A stretch of DNA of 64,000 bases from JAOUJD01 sp963726405 (lineage in GTDB: Bacteria > Pseudomonadota > Gammaproteobacteria > Burkholderiales > Burkholderiaceae_F): contig CAVSCF010000001.1 in the NCBI GenBank assembly GCA_963726405.1, forward strand, positions 372,001 through 436,000, in the 5' to 3' direction. A model generated the notes under the pieces. That model was not told the origin of the DNA and did no database searches. It worked only from the letters and a program-made list of their open reading frames with translations. The position numbers were made by a program, and so were the translations under genes. This document shows, piece after piece, positions 63,969 through 64,000 of this stretch. Position 1 is the stretch's first letter. Each line of letters starts with the position of its first letter.

Positions 63969-64000
63969 TTAGCCGCGCACCGCGTTCTGGATCTGCTCGA
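63969..64000 (-). CDS. C-terminal end of an unidentified gene (cut by window edge)
   Basis: Only the last residues 'EQIQNAVRG' and a TAA at 63971-63969 are inside the window. The strong terminator 19 bases further on supports a real gene end. Too little sequence is present to name it. Confidence 0.45.
   Translation of the reverse strand, partial: EQIQNAVRG

Overview
The window is a GC-rich chromosomal segment with about 55 genes packed on both strands, two complete tRNA-Ser genes and no rRNA, phage or CRISPR. The gene content points to a betaproteobacterium, probably close to Burkholderiales. Evidence includes the order argH / LytS-type kinase / LytTR regulator / hemC-hemD-hemX-hemY, ppa-nadE-glnB, trxB-ftsK-lolA-rarA-serS, pmbA/darP/mog, three TRAP transporters, and the DUF4212 plus sodium:solute symporter pair beside acs. 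This assignment rests on recalled gene-order patterns, not on a phylogeny.

Layout. 1-8.5 kb: divergent LysR/pirin-DoxX, an esterase, mog-darP, pmbA, and a TRAP transporter whose binding-protein gene faces its two permease genes across a shared terminator. 8.6-16.2 kb: argH, an AlgZ/AlgR-like two-component pair and the haem genes hemCDXY. 16.2-22.5 kb: a second TRAP operon, a cation/proton antiporter and an aldehyde dehydrogenase, lying between hemY and ppa. 22.6-28.7 kb: ppa, an acyltransferase-like gene, nadE, glnB, a TRIC-type membrane protein, an Smr nuclease and trxB. 28.8-31.9 kb: a LytTR regulator and two LytS-like kinases whose reading frames are repeatedly broken. 32-38.2 kb: ftsK, lolA, rarA, serS and tRNA-Ser(CGA). 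38.2-44.4 kb: acs, a small membrane protein, a TPR protein, the two-subunit symporter, then a tRNA-Ser(GGA) locus in which a truncated tRNA copy and a structured 132-nt segment precede the intact tRNA. 44.4-47.7 kb: a small lipoprotein and a Fur-type iron ABC transporter. 47.8-52 kb: an operon of a fumarylacetoacetate hydrolase-type enzyme, a TRAP transporter and a zeta-class GST isomerase. 52-57 kb: MltB, transglutaminase (TgpA type), DUF58 and MoxR. 57-64 kb: a histone-deacetylase-like hydrolase, an enoyl-CoA hydratase, an unknown membrane protein, an ornithine aminotransferase fused to an amidinohydrolase, an Lrp regulator, a DUF336 protein, a YdcF-type protein and the tail of one more gene.

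How the genes work together. Most of the segment is housekeeping (haem, NAD, arginine, nitrogen signalling, chromosome segregation, lipoprotein export). Accessory modules centre on uptake and catabolism of organic acids (three TRAP systems, acs plus symporter, FAH/MaiA) and on arginine/ornithine breakdown (fusion enzyme under a likely Lrp regulator).

Sequence quality. Several conserved genes (trxB, a TRAP binding protein, DUF4212, the symporter, both kinases) carry isolated indels while the protein signal continues in another frame. This looks more like sequencing or assembly error than long-standing gene decay, and frames in those places should be read with care. The most unusual loci are the tRNA-Ser(GGA) region at 44080-44375 and the fused arginine/ornithine enzyme at 59784-62021.
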